DNA from: Accumulibacter sp.
GTDB lineage: Bacteria > Pseudomonadota > Gammaproteobacteria > Burkholderiales > Rhodocyclaceae
Direction: 5' to 3'
DNA: 64,000 bases
Assembly (NCBI RefSeq): GCF_036625195.1
Contig: NZ_JAZKUG010000001.1
Span: 2,604,001-2,668,000, forward strand
Shown: positions 54,410 to 63,622 of the stretch, piece after piece
Layout: the number at the start of each line of letters is the position of its first letter
Numbering within the stretch: the stretch's first letter is position 1
Position numbers and translations under genes: made by a program
Notes under the pieces: model-generated
What the model was told of the DNA's origin: nothing
Database searches by the model: none
The model's input: only the letters and a program-made list of their open reading frames with translations

Positions 54410-56347
54410 ATGGGAAAAATCATCGGCATCGATCTCGGGACGACCAACTCCTGCGTCGCCGTGATGGAAAACGGCAAGCCGAAGGTGATTGAAAACTCCG
54501 AAGGCGCGCGCACGACACCGTCGATCGTCGCCTACGCCGAAGACGACGAGGTGCTTTGCGGTGCCCCTGCCAAGCGGCAGGCGGTAACCAACCCGAAGAA
54601 CACGCTCTATGCGATCAAACGGTTGATCGGTCGGCGCTTCGAGGAAAAGGAGGTGCAGAAGGACATCTCGCTGATGCCGTTCCGCATCCTCAAGGCCGAC
54701 AACGGCGATGCCTGGGTGGAGGTGCGCGGCAAGAAGATCGCCCCGCCGCAGGTGTCGGCGGAGGTGTTGCGCAAGATGAAGAAGACGGCCGAGGATTACC
54801 TCGGCGAGGAAGTCAGCGAGGCAGTGATCACCGTTCCCGCATACTTCAACGACAGCCAGCGGCAGGCCACCAAGGACGCCGGCCGGATCGCCGGTCTCGA
54901 GGTGAAGCGGATCATCAACGAGCCGACGGCGGCTGCCCTGGCTTTCGGTCTGGACAAGAAGCAGGGCGACAAGAAAATCGCCGTCTATGATCTCGGCGGC
55001 GGTACGTTCGACATCTCGATCATCGAGATTGCCGAGGTCGAGGGCGAGCACCAGTTCGAAGTGCTGTCGACCAACGGCGATACCTTCCTCGGTGGCGAGG
55101 ACTTCGATCAGAGGCTGATCGACTACATCATCGAGGAGTTCAAGAAAGAGGCGGGCGTCAACCTGAAAGCGGACGTGCTGGCGCTGCAGCGTCTGAAGGA
55201 TGCAGCGGAAAAGGCCAAGATCGAGTTGTCGTCGGGCCAGCAGACCGAAATCAACCTGCCGTACATCACCGCCGATGCCTCCGGGCCGAAGCACTTGACG
55301 CAGAAGATCACGCGCGCCAAGTTCGAGTCTTTGGTCGATGATCTCGTCGAACGGACCATCGAGCCCTGCCGCATCGCGCTGAAGGATGCCGGCTGCCGCA
55401 TTGGCGACATCAACGACGTCATCCTGGTTGGCGGCCAGACGCGCATGCCGAAGGTGCAGGAGAAGGTCAAGGAGTTCTTTGGCCGCGAGCCAAGGCGCGA
55501 CGTCAACGCCGACGAGGCGGTCGCCGTCGGTGCGGCGATCCAGGGCGGTGTCCTGCAGGGTGAGGTCAAGGACGTGTTGCTGCTCGATGTGACGCCGCTG
55601 TCGCTCGGGATCGAGACGCTCGGTGGCGTGATGACCAAGCTGATCAAGAAGAACACGACGATTCCGACGAAGGCGACCCAGGTCTTCTCGACCGCCGACG
55701 ACAACCAGTCGGCGGTCACCATCCACGTGCTGCAGGGCGAGCGCGAGATGGCCGGCGGCAACAAGAGTCTTGGCCAGTTCAACCTGTCGGACATTCCGCC
55801 GGCACCGCGCGGCATGCCGCAGATCGAGGTCACCTTCGATATCGACGCCAACGGCATCCTGCATGTATCGGCAAAGGACAAAGCGACCGGCAAGGAAAAC
55901 AAGATCAAGATTCAAGCGTCTTCCGGACTCAGCGAAGATGAAGTGCAGCGCATGGTGCGTGATGCCGAAGTACATGCCGAAGAAGACCGCAAGGCGCATG
56001 AACTGGCGGAGGCGCGCAACCAGTGCGATGCCATGATCCATACGGTGAAGAAGTCACTTGCCGAGTATGGCAAGGAACTCGCCGACAGCGAGAAGGCGTC
56101 GATAGAGAAAGCCGTGAAGGACGCGGAAGAGGCCATTCGTGGCAACGACATCGATGCCATCCGGGCGAAGAGCGAGGTCCTGGGGACGGCCGCCCAGAAG
56201 CTCGGGGAGAAGATGTACGGCAAGCAGCAGGAGCACGCGCCGGGAGCCGCTGGTGCGGGTGGCGCCGGAGGTTCGACCGGCGAAGCGAGGAAAGACGACA
56301 GCGACGTCGTCGATGCCGAGTTCACCGAAGTCAAGGACAAGAAGTAA
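54410..56347 (+). CDS. dnaK: Chaperone DnaK (Hsp70)
   Basis: 645 residues. N-terminal ATPase signature IIGIDLGTTNSCVAVME, VYDLGGGTFDISIIEI and VILVGGQTRMPKVQ; substrate-binding domain (about 390-505); helical lid and the terminal EFTEVKDKK-type tail (EEVD-like region DVVDAEFTEVKDK). It refolds proteins with DnaJ and GrpE. ATG 54410 has AAAGGA nine bases upstream. A glycine-rich segment near 605-620 (AAGAGGAGGS) precedes the tail. Confidence 0.99.
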   Translation: MGKIIGIDLGTTNSCVAVMENGKPKVIENSEGARTTPSIVAYAEDDEVLCGAPAKRQAVTNPKNTLYAIKRLIGRRFEEKEVQKDISLMPFRILKADNGDAWVEVRGKKIAPPQVSAEVLRKMKKTAEDYLGEEVSEAVITVPAYFNDSQRQATKDAGRIAGLEVKRIINEPTAAALAFGLDKKQGDKKIAVYDLGGGTFDISIIEIAEVEGEHQFEVLSTNGDTFLGGEDFDQRLIDYIIEEFKKEAGVNLKADVLALQRLKDAAEKAKIELSSGQQTEINLPYITADASGPKHLTQKITRAKFESLVDDLVERTIEPCRIALKDAGCRIGDINDVILVGGQTRMPKVQEKVKEFFGREPRRDVNADEAVAVGAAIQGGVLQGEVKDVLLLDVTPLSLGIETLGGVMTKLIKKNTTIPTKATQVFSTADDNQSAVTIHVLQGEREMAGGNKSLGQFNLSDIPPAPRGMPQIEVTFDIDANGILHVSAKDKATGKENKIKIQASSGLSEDEVQRMVRDAEVHAEEDRKAHELAEARNQCDAMIHTVKKSLAEYGKELADSEKASIEKAVKDAEEAIRGNDIDAIRAKSEVLGTAAQKLGEKMYGKQQEHAPGAAGAGGAGGSTGEARKDDSDVVDAEFTEVKDKK

Positions 56348-56360
56348 GCTGTTGCCTGGA

Positions 56361-56384
56361 GGGGGGCGCATGACCGCGCCTCCC
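56361..56384 (+). promoter_or_regulatory. Hairpin between dnaK and dnaJ
   Basis: GGGGGGCGC (56361-56369) pairs with GCGCCTCCC (56376-56384) with one G-T wobble around a 6-base loop. It lies in the 65-base gap before dnaJ. With no T-run it is more likely to slow or partly stop transcription, or stabilise the dnaK messenger 3' end, than to terminate fully. Confidence 0.45.
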
Positions 56385-56412
56385 TTCGTCCCCCCAACGT
56401 GCTCACGAACCG

Positions 56413-57537
56413 ATGGCAAAACGCGACTATTACGACATTCTGGGCGTCAACCGTGACGCTGCCGATGAGGACATCAAGAAGGCCTACCGCAAACTGGCGA
56501 TGAAGTACCACCCGGATCGCAATCCGGACAATCCCAGGGCGGAGGAGCACTTCAAGGAAGTCAAGGAGGCCTACGAGATCCTCTCCGAACCCGACAAGCG
56601 GGCGGCGTACGACCAGTACGGACACGCCGGAGTGGACCCTCAGGCAGGGATGGGCGCTGCGGGTCCCGGCGGTTTCTCGGACGCCTTCGGTGGCATCTTC
56701 GACGAGATCTTCGGCGGGCGACGCGGTGGCGGTGGGCGCTCGAGCGTCTATCGCGGTGCCGACCTGCGCTACAACCTCGAGATCAGCCTCGAGCAGGCGG
56801 CCTTCGGGACGGAAACCAAGATTCGCATCCCGACCATGGAAGTCTGCGAAGCCTGCCACGGCAGTGGCGCCAAGGCCGGAACGCAGCCGAAGACCTGCCC
56901 GACTTGTCAGGGCAGCGGCCAAGTTCGCCTGCAGCAGGGATTCTTCTCGATCCAGCAGACCTGTCCGAAGTGTCATGGTACCGGGCGCTACATCGCCGAC
57001 CCCTGTGGCGTGTGCCATGGCGCCGGTCGGGTCAAGCAGCACAAGACGCTGGCGGTGAAAATCCCGGCCGGCGTCGACGAGGGCGATCGCATCCGCCTGT
57101 CGGGTGAGGGTGAGCACGGCATCAATGGCGGTCCCGCCGGTGACCTCTACGTCCAGATCCACCTCAAGTCGCACGCCGTCTTTCAGCGCGAGCAGAACGA
57201 TCTGCACTGCGAGATGCCGATCAGCTTCACGACCGCGGCGCTCGGCGGCGAGATCGACATTCCGACGCTCGACGGTGCGGCGAAGATCCGGGTTCCAGCG
57301 GAGACGCAGTCGGGGAAGGTGTTCCGCCTGCGTGGCAAGGGCATCAAGGGCGTGCGCAGTAACGCGCATGGCGATCTGCTTTGCCATGTGGTCGTCGAGA
57401 CGCCGGTTCATCTCACCGAGCGCCAGAAGGAACTCCTGCGCGAGCTCGAGGATTCGAGCCGGGACAACGCTGGCCATCACAATCCGCGCGCGAAATCGTG
57501 GATGGATCGCGTGCGCGACTTCTTCGCCGCGACCTGA
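56413..57537 (+). CDS. dnaJ: Chaperone DnaJ (Hsp40, class A)
   Basis: 374 residues. J domain with YHPDRNP (HPD) that triggers DnaK ATPase, a Gly/Phe-type linker (about 75-110), four zinc-finger repeats (CEACHGSG, CPTCQGSG, CPKCHGTG, CGVCHGAG) and the C-terminal substrate domains. All Cys residues are intact. ATG 56413 has no strong ribosome site, so it may depend on coupling to dnaK. Likely driven by the dnaK heat-shock promoter. Confidence 0.99.
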   Translation: MAKRDYYDILGVNRDAADEDIKKAYRKLAMKYHPDRNPDNPRAEEHFKEVKEAYEILSEPDKRAAYDQYGHAGVDPQAGMGAAGPGGFSDAFGGIFDEIFGGRRGGGGRSSVYRGADLRYNLEISLEQAAFGTETKIRIPTMEVCEACHGSGAKAGTQPKTCPTCQGSGQVRLQQGFFSIQQTCPKCHGTGRYIADPCGVCHGAGRVKQHKTLAVKIPAGVDEGDRIRLSGEGEHGINGGPAGDLYVQIHLKSHAVFQREQNDLHCEMPISFTTAALGGEIDIPTLDGAAKIRVPAETQSGKVFRLRGKGIKGVRSNAHGDLLCHVVVETPVHLTERQKELLRELEDSSRDNAGHHNPRAKSWMDRVRDFFAAT

Positions 57538-57723
57538 GAGGTTGTGAAGGACGCCTCGCGAACAGGCCGGGGCAGCAGGACTGAGCGGTTGAGCGACGCC
57601 GCAGACCGGTTTGCAGAGGTTCGGCGTTTGTAAGCGTCGTGTCAGCTGGCTTCGCCATGCTCGCTCGGTGGTCGAGGTCGTCGCAGCTCGGTGGCGGCCC
57701 ACGCGCCACGCGAGGAGGGCGGC

Positions 57724-58866
57724 ATGAAGCTTGCCAGAGCATTGTTGTTGGTTGCCCTGATCTGGGGCGGTGGAGTTGCTGCGAGCGAGGTCGGAGTTAC
57801 CGACAAGAGCATCCTGATCGGCATGACGGCACCGTTTTCGGGCCCCAGCGGACCTTACGGGCTGGACATGAAAACCGTCATCAACGCCTATTTCCGTCAG
57901 CTCAACGACGCGGGTGGCGTGCATGGCAGAAGACTCGACCTGCGCAGTCTCGATGACGGCTACGAAACCGAGCGCACGGTCGCCAACACAAGGACGCTGA
58001 TCGCGCAGGAGCAGGTTTTCGCGCTGTTGGCGTTCTACGGATCGAGTCCGACGACGGCGGCGATGAACGAGGTCTTCGGTGTCGCCAGGGTGCCGCTGGT
58101 GGGGACGATCTCAGGCGCCGACTCGCTGCGCCACTCGCCACGCGATCATCCCGCCAATCGCTACATGTTCAACGTCCGCGCGAGCTACGCCGACGAGACC
58201 GAGGCGATCGTCAACCAGCTCGCCTCGCTCGGTTTCAAGAACATCGCCGTCTTCTATCAGAACGACGGCTTCGGGAAGTCGGGGCTCGAGGGCGTCCTGG
58301 CAGCGCTCAGGAAGCACAATCAGGTGCCGGTGGCAGTGGCCACGGTGGAGCGCAATTCCGTCGATGTCAGCGGTGCCGTACAGACCATCGCCAAGGCCAA
58401 TCCACAGGCGGTGATCATGGTGACGCTGTACAAGGCCAGCGCCGCCTTCGTACGCGAGATGAGAAAGGCAAGACAGAATCCGCAGTTCATGACCCTGTCT
58501 CCGGTGGGCGCCGATCTGCTCGTGCAGGAACTGGCGGACGAGGCACGTGGCATCGGCATTTCGCAGGTCATGCCCTATCCGTGGAACGACACCCTGCCGA
58601 TCGTGCGCGAGTACCACAGACTGCTTGGCAAGCAGGCGAAGCCCTCCTATTACGGGATCGAAGCCTACGCCATGGCAAAAGTGCTCGTCGAGGCGTTGCG
58701 CAAGGCGGGCAAGGAACCGACGCGCGAGAAGCTGGTGGCCGCGCTCGAGAACATGCAGAATCACGACCTCGGCGGCTACCGGGTGAGTTTTTCGCCGAAT
58801 GACCGCGCCGGCTCACGGTTCGTCGACCTGACGGTCATTGGCAGTGGCGGGCGGGTGCTGCGCTGA
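57724..58866 (+). CDS. ABC transporter substrate-binding protein, branched-chain amino acid type
   Basis: 380 residues. Signal peptide (MKLARALLLVALIWGGGVAA) and a periplasmic-binding type 1 fold (Peripla_BP_6): DKSILIGMTAPFSGPSGPYG, LLAFYGSSPTTAAMNEV and VFYQNDGFGKSGLEG. The ligand could be an amino acid or an amide, and in this family is often a urea or aromatic compound; no permease or ATPase genes follow. The gene is thus orphaned here. ATG 57724 preceded by GGAGGGCGG. Confidence 0.88.
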   Translation: MKLARALLLVALIWGGGVAASEVGVTDKSILIGMTAPFSGPSGPYGLDMKTVINAYFRQLNDAGGVHGRRLDLRSLDDGYETERTVANTRTLIAQEQVFALLAFYGSSPTTAAMNEVFGVARVPLVGTISGADSLRHSPRDHPANRYMFNVRASYADETEAIVNQLASLGFKNIAVFYQNDGFGKSGLEGVLAALRKHNQVPVAVATVERNSVDVSGAVQTIAKANPQAVIMVTLYKASAAFVREMRKARQNPQFMTLSPVGADLLVQELADEARGIGISQVMPYPWNDTLPIVREYHRLLGKQAKPSYYGIEAYAMAKVLVEALRKAGKEPTREKLVAALENMQNHDLGGYRVSFSPNDRAGSRFVDLTVIGSGGRVLR

Positions 58867-58914
58867 CGCACGGCGCGTCCGCACGCTGAGGATGTCGCGG
58901 GCGTCCGGGGTGTG

Positions 58915-58997
58915 TACTGGCTGGCATCCATGCCGCCGCGCAGCTCGTCGCACGACTGCCAGAGCTTGCTGTAGAGCTGGGATTTCTTGAGGGCCAT
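58915..58997 (-). pseudogene. N-terminal remnant of a second type I methylase HsdM
   Basis: From ATG 58997 the minus strand reads ALKKSQLYSKLWQSCDELRG and GGMDASQY, the exact N-terminal signature of a different HsdM subfamily (usually KKSELYSSLWASCDELRGGMDASQYKDYVL; shown in part). After 27 codons the similarity stops at DASQY and the rest of the gene is absent. It sits 84 bases downstream of cysS on the same strand, between cysS and the substrate-binding protein gene. It is unrelated to the 12-19 kb hsd genes, which lack this N-terminus. Confidence 0.8.
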
Positions 58998-59081
58998 GGG
59001 TTCCTGTCGTCAGTTGAGGCCTGGCAGCCTGTCGGACAGCCGGCGCTGACGGGGCCGGGGTGTATGCGCCCTGGCCGTGGA

Positions 59082-60458
59082 TCAGGCGCGACGCCAGCTC
59101 GTTCCCTTGGCGCCATCCTCGAGGATGATTCCGGCAGCCAGCAGTTCGGCGCGTATGCGGTCCGCCTCGGCGAAGTCGCGGCGCTTCTTGGCAGCCGTAC
59201 GTTCGCCGATCAGCGTCTCGATCTCTTCTCCCGAGACCTCGCTGCCGCGTGCCGGGGCCGCCTGCAGGAAATCCTGTGGTTCGCGTCCGAGCAGCCCCAG
59301 CAGTCCGGCCAGTGTGCGCAACCGGGACGCGGCAAGGGCGGACCTGCTGCGATTCACTTCGGCGGCGAGGTCGAAGAGGACGGCGCAGGCTTCCGGCGTG
59401 TTGAAGTCGTCGTTCATCGCCGCAGCAAAACGCTGTGCGTGCGGCTCGTTCCAGTCGATTGCAGTCGCCGCTGCCGCCGGCACCGCCCTGAGCGCGGTAT
59501 ACAGTCTGCTCAACGCGTGCCGCGCGTCGTCGAGGTGCGCGTCGGAGTAGTTCAGCGGGCTGCGATAGTGCGCCCGCAGGATGAAGAAGCGCAGGACCTC
59601 GGCGTCGTACTGGCGCAGGATTTCGCGGATGGTGAAGAAGTTGCCGAGCGACTTCGACATCTTCTCGTCATCGACGCGGACGAAACCGTTGTGCATCCAG
59701 TAGTTGACGAAGCGGCAGCCGTGCGCCCCCTCGGACTGGGCGATCTCGTTCTCGTGATGCGGGAACTGCAGATCCTGGCCGCCACCGTGGATGTCGAAGT
59801 GTGCCCCGAGCAGGTCCGAACTCATCGCCGAACACTCGATGTGCCATCCCGGGCGGCCGTTCCCCCACGGTGAAGCCCAGGCGGGTTCGCCCTCACGGGC
59901 GTGCTTCCAGAGCACGAAGTCGAGCGGGTCTTCCTTCGCACTGTCGATGTCGACACGCTCCCCGGCTCGCAGGTCGTCGAGCGACTTGCCCGAGAGCTTG
60001 CCGTAACCGGGAAACCGACGCACCGAGAAATTGACGTCGCCGGCAGCCGCACGATAGGCCAGGCCGTTCTCCTCGAGTCGCCGGATCAGGCTCAGCATCT
60101 GTGGCACGTAGGCCGTCGCGCGCGGTTCATGGTCCGGCTTGGCGACGCCGAGCGCCGCCGCATCCTCATCCATGAAACGGATGAAGCGGTCGGTCAGCTC
60201 GCCGATGGTTTCGCCGTTCTCCGTTGCCCGGCGGATGATCTTGTCGTCGATGTCGGTGATGTTGCGCACGTAGCAGACCTGCAGTCCGCTCGCCCGCAGC
60301 CAGCGCTGCACGATGTCGAAGACCACCAGGACACGTGCGTGACCGAGGTGACAGTAGTCATAGACGGTCATGCCGCAAACGTACATCCGTACCTCGCCGG
60401 GTACGATGGGGACGAATTCCTGCTTGTCTCTGGTCAGCGAGTTGTAGATCTTCAGCAT
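59082..60458 (-). CDS. cysS: Cysteinyl-tRNA synthetase
   Basis: 458 residues, class I. The HIGH-type motif CHLGHARVLVVFD, zinc ligands (Cys in YVCGMTVYD, HIECSAMSSDLLG, and HxxxE in HHENEIAQSE) and KMSKS are intact. Start ATG 60458 gives the standard N-terminus (MLKIYNSLTRDKQEF); the frame stays open far upstream without similarity. It charges tRNA-Cys. Divergent from the TPR gene, with its promoter in the 135-base gap. Confidence 0.98.
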   Translation of the reverse strand: MLKIYNSLTRDKQEFVPIVPGEVRMYVCGMTVYDYCHLGHARVLVVFDIVQRWLRASGLQVCYVRNITDIDDKIIRRATENGETIGELTDRFIRFMDEDAAALGVAKPDHEPRATAYVPQMLSLIRRLEENGLAYRAAAGDVNFSVRRFPGYGKLSGKSLDDLRAGERVDIDSAKEDPLDFVLWKHAREGEPAWASPWGNGRPGWHIECSAMSSDLLGAHFDIHGGGQDLQFPHHENEIAQSEGAHGCRFVNYWMHNGFVRVDDEKMSKSLGNFFTIREILRQYDAEVLRFFILRAHYRSPLNYSDAHLDDARHALSRLYTALRAVPAAAATAIDWNEPHAQRFAAAMNDDFNTPEACAVLFDLAAEVNRSRSALAASRLRTLAGLLGLLGREPQDFLQAAPARGSEVSGEEIETLIGERTAAKKRRDFAEADRIRAELLAAGIILEDGAKGTSWRRA

Positions 60459-60530
60459 CTTCGGGTCTGCGGGAATGTGCCGTGAGCGGCTGCCACCGGC
60501 GGAGGATTTTGGTTTGGCGGAAGTTCTTGC

Positions 60531-60536
60531 TAGAAT
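60531..60536 (+). promoter_or_regulatory. Putative extended -10 of the long TPR gene
   Basis: TTCTTGCTAGAATC (60524-60537) contains TAGAAT with upstream TGC, 58 bases before the ATG. Identical to the element in front of the paralogue on the minus strand at 47621-47634. Confidence 0.5.
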
Positions 60537-60593
60537 CGTCCGCTTTCCTGTTCTTGCTGCCCCCGACCGCGCGTGGCCCAGTATACCACACCG

Positions 60594-61547
60594 ATGCCTG
60601 CCAGCCTTTTGCCAGCCCTCCGCTGTGCGCTCCTCGTCTGGGTTCTCGGCGGGGCGGCGTCCGCGGCCTTTGCCGACAACCTCGCCGATGCCCAGCGGCT
60701 GCTCAAGCAGGGCCAGCAGGCGGCAGCGCTCGAGAAGATCGAGGAACACCTGGCAAGCAACCCGGCGGATGCGCGCGGACGCTTCAGCAAGGGCCTGATC
60801 CTCGTCGAGATGGGTCGTCCCGCCGATGCCATGACCGTCTTCAGCAAGCTGATCGAGGACTATCCGGAACTGCCCGAACCGTACAACAACCTGGCCGTTC
60901 TCTACGCGCAGCAGAAACAGTACGACAAGGCGCGGACGGCGCTCGAAATGGCGATCCGGATCCAGCCGACCTACGCCACCGCCTACGAGAACCTCGGTGA
61001 CATTCATGCCCGGCTGGCTGGCCAGGCCTATGAGAAGGCGTTGCAGATCGACCCGGCGAAGAAGGCCGCGCAGCGGAAGCTCTCGCGCGTGCGGGAGGTC
61101 GGCAGCGGTGGCCTGGGCGATGCCGGCGCGAGCCCAGCGCGGCTGTCTGCGGCCCCGGATTCGCCGGCTGCCGGCATGGCCGACAGGGCGTCGGTGGCGG
61201 CTGGTACTGCCGACGAGAAGGATGTGGCGAAGATGATCGAGGGCTGGGCAAGGGCCTGGTCGCGCAAGGACGCGAAGGCATACTTCGCCCACTATGCCAC
61301 CGACTTCCGCCCACCACGCGGCATGACGCGCAAGACTTGGGAAGAGGGGCGCCTGCGGCCGATGCGTAAGCCCGGCCGACTGCTCGTCGAGGTCGACGAC
61401 ATCCGCGTCGCTTTCGCTGATGGCAAGGCCACCGTGCGTTTCCGGCAGACCTTCACTTCGCCGGCACTGACCTCGACGGTGGGCAAGACGCTGGTTCTCG
61501 TCAGGTCCGGTGGCCGCTGGTTGATCCAGGAGGAACGTGTCGGTTGA
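60594..61547 (+). CDS. Secreted TPR protein with C-terminal NTF2-like domain
   Basis: 317 residues: signal peptide ending near AFA (about residue 28), three TPR motifs (about 30-140: YNNLAVLYAQQKQYDKARTA), an Ala/Ser-rich linker (about 165-200) and a C-terminal domain (about 205-317: DVAKMIEGWARAWSRKDAKA, YFAHYATDFRPPRGMTRKTW) with the NTF2/SnoaL-like fold seen after the YkuD domain of Cds6-type proteins. Here no transpeptidase domain is present. It is a paralogue of the gene at 47020-47571. Suggested periplasmic scaffold; function unknown. GTG 60573 is an alternative start. Confidence 0.85.
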   Translation: MPASLLPALRCALLVWVLGGAASAAFADNLADAQRLLKQGQQAAALEKIEEHLASNPADARGRFSKGLILVEMGRPADAMTVFSKLIEDYPELPEPYNNLAVLYAQQKQYDKARTALEMAIRIQPTYATAYENLGDIHARLAGQAYEKALQIDPAKKAAQRKLSRVREVGSGGLGDAGASPARLSAAPDSPAAGMADRASVAAGTADEKDVAKMIEGWARAWSRKDAKAYFAHYATDFRPPRGMTRKTWEEGRLRPMRKPGRLLVEVDDIRVAFADGKATVRFRQTFTSPALTSTVGKTLVLVRSGGRWLIQEERVG

Positions 61548-61695
61548 CCGGGGAGTTGCCGCACGGGCCATCCGGCACTGCTTCCGACCATTTGGTTGCC
61601 GCCGGTCGCGGCGGCGGCTGTCGGCCGACGCATGGCTGCTGCGTCCGGTCACCTTTCGCCCGCCCGCTGGGAATCGCTTGCCAAGGAGTTGCCCG

Positions 61696-62265
61696 ATGTT
61701 GAGAAAGATGCTTTTCGCGCTTGCCGGCGCCCTGCTGTCGGTCGCGGTCGTCGCGGCGCCCAGCGTCGAGATGCAGACGAGCATGGGGCGCATCGTCATC
61801 GAACTCGATTCCGAGAAGGCGCCGAAGACCGTGCGCAACTTCCTCCAGTACGTCAATGAGGGCTTCTACAACGGCACCGTTTTTCATCGCGTCATCCCCG
61901 GCTTCATGATCCAGGGCGGTGGTTTCACTGGCGAGCTCGAACAGAAGGCGGCGCCACGCAGGGTGGAGAATGAGGCGAAGAACGGGCTGCGCAACGATCG
62001 CGGGACGATTGCCATGGCGCGTACCGCCGATCCGCATTCGGCGAGTGCGCAGTTCTTCATCAACCATCGGGACAACGCGTCGCTCAACCATCCGTCTCCC
62101 GATGGTTGGGGCTACACCGTCTTTGGCCGCGTCACGCAGGGTATCGAGGTCGTGGACCGGATCGCCGGGGTGGCAACCGGCAACCGCGCGATGCATCAAA
62201 ACGTTCCTCTTGAGCCGGTCACCATCCAGTCGGTCAGGATCATCTCCGAGAAAGGAAAACCATGA
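61696..62265 (+). CDS. Periplasmic peptidyl-prolyl cis-trans isomerase (cyclophilin)
   Basis: 189 residues: signal peptide (MLRKMLFALAGALLSVAVVA) then a cyclophilin domain with FHRVIPGFMIQGGGF, MARTADPHSASAQFFIN and GWGYTVFGRVTQGIEVVDRI. The catalytic Arg (FHRV) and Phe residues are intact. Proline isomerisation helps outer-membrane and periplasmic protein folding. Its stop overlaps the next cyclophilin ATG as ATGA. Confidence 0.95.
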   Translation: MLRKMLFALAGALLSVAVVAAPSVEMQTSMGRIVIELDSEKAPKTVRNFLQYVNEGFYNGTVFHRVIPGFMIQGGGFTGELEQKAAPRRVENEAKNGLRNDRGTIAMARTADPHSASAQFFINHRDNASLNHPSPDGWGYTVFGRVTQGIEVVDRIAGVATGNRAMHQNVPLEPVTIQSVRIISEKGKP

Positions 62266-62753
62266 TCAAGCTGCATACCAGCCTCGGCGTCATCGCCATC
62301 GAGCTCGACGCCGAGAAGGCACCGCTGTCGGCACAGAACTTCATCGACTATGTCGCCGCCGGCCACTACGACAACACCGTCTTCCATCGCGTGATCCCCG
62401 GCTTCATGGTGCAGGGTGGCGGTTTTGAGCCGGGCATGAAGCAGAAGCCCTGCCGGCAGCCAATCCGCAACGAAGCCGACAACGGGCTGAAGAACGAGGC
62501 CTACACGGTCGCCATGGCGCGCACCGCGGAACCGCACTCGGCGACGGCGCAGTTCTTCATCAATGTCGTCAACAACGACTTCCTCAACTTCCGTGCGCCG
62601 AATGCACAGGGCTGGGGCTACTGCGTCTTCGGCAAGGTGGTCGAGGGACGGGAGGTGGTCGACCGGATCAAGACCGTGCGCACGGGAACCTCGGGTTTTC
62701 ATTCGGACGTGCCGGTCGAGGACGTGTTGATCGAGCGGGCGGAAGTCTGCTGA
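62262..62753 (+). CDS. ppiB: Cytoplasmic peptidyl-prolyl cis-trans isomerase B
   Basis: 163 residues without signal peptide, the standard PpiB size. FHRVIPGFMVQGGGFEPGMKQK, NEADNGLKNEAYTVAMART and SATAQFFINVVNNDFLNF (shown in parts) define the bacterial cytosolic cyclophilin. Translationally coupled to the secreted paralogue. The pair is followed 34 bases later by lpxH, the usual betaproteobacterial order. Confidence 0.96.
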   Translation: MIKLHTSLGVIAIELDAEKAPLSAQNFIDYVAAGHYDNTVFHRVIPGFMVQGGGFEPGMKQKPCRQPIRNEADNGLKNEAYTVAMARTAEPHSATAQFFINVVNNDFLNFRAPNAQGWGYCVFGKVVEGREVVDRIKTVRTGTSGFHSDVPVEDVLIERAEVC

Positions 62754-62787
62754 TGCGGCGTCCGTAGTCGAGCGCAGCAGGTAAGGC

Positions 62788-63525
62788 TTGCGACCCACCC
62801 TGTTCATATCCGACCTGCACCTGGCGCCACAGGCGCCGGCCGTGACGCGGATTTTTCTCGACTTCCTGCGCGGGCGGGCGCGGGCGGCGGAGAGCCTGTT
62901 CATCCTCGGCGACCTCTTCGAGGCCTGGCCGGGCGACGACTGCCTGGACGACCCCGCCGACGGTATGGCCGCCGCGGTCGTCGCCGCCCTGCATGAGTTG
63001 GTCGCAGCCGGAGTCGGACTGGCGGTGATGCACGGCAATCGCGATTTCCTGCTCGGCGAGCGTTTCGCCGCTGCCAGCGGTGCGCGCCTGTTGCCCGATC
63101 CGTGGCTGCTGGCGCTGCCCGGCGGCGAGTTCGTCCTGGCGCATGGTGATGCGCTGTGCACGGATGACCGCGAGTACCAGTCGTTTCGCGCGCTGGTTCG
63201 CCGTCGCGACTGGCAGCAGGCCTTCCTCGCGCGGCCGCTGAGCGAGCGCAAGGCGGTCGCCGCGGCTCTGCGGCAGCAGAGCGAGACCGCCAAGCGCGAC
63301 AAGGCGCAGTACCTGATGGATGTCAATCCGGTCGAGACCGATGATTTCCTTCGCGCCCACGGCTACGTCGGACTGATCCACGGCCACACGCATCGTCCGG
63401 CGGTGCACGATCACCTCGTCGATGGCATCCACGTTCAGCGCTGGGTGTTGGCTGATTGGCACGCCAGCCGTGGTGAATGCCTGTGCTGGGATGGCGAGCG
63501 TTTGACGCGCGAGTGCCTGGACTGA
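62788..63525 (+). CDS. lpxH: UDP-2,3-diacylglucosamine diphosphatase
   Basis: 245 residues, metallophosphoesterase. The active-site motifs FISDLHL, GDLFEAWPGDD, HGNRDFLLGERF, AHGDALCTDD and GHTHRPAVHD bind two Mn2+. It hydrolyses UDP-2,3-diacylglucosamine to lipid X in lipid A synthesis. TTG 62788 is the chosen start: AAGG lies just upstream and FISDLHL begins six residues later. No better ATG/GTG exists. Confidence 0.95.
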   Translation: MRPTLFISDLHLAPQAPAVTRIFLDFLRGRARAAESLFILGDLFEAWPGDDCLDDPADGMAAAVVAALHELVAAGVGLAVMHGNRDFLLGERFAAASGARLLPDPWLLALPGGEFVLAHGDALCTDDREYQSFRALVRRRDWQQAFLARPLSERKAVAAALRQQSETAKRDKAQYLMDVNPVETDDFLRAHGYVGLIHGHTHRPAVHDHLVDGIHVQRWVLADWHASRGECLCWDGERLTRECLD

Positions 63526-63622
63526 CCCGGGACTTCGCGTGGCGCGGGTGCCGCGCCAGTCTGGCGGCTGCCGCGCGTCCTGCGCGCTTTCGGCACCTGC
63601 GGTCTGGCCGGGCATCCGGGCG

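Noticed and set aside
54404..57924. Minus-strand frames of 545 and 670 codons
   Set aside because: Antisense to dnaK and dnaJ, the strongest gene calls in the window.
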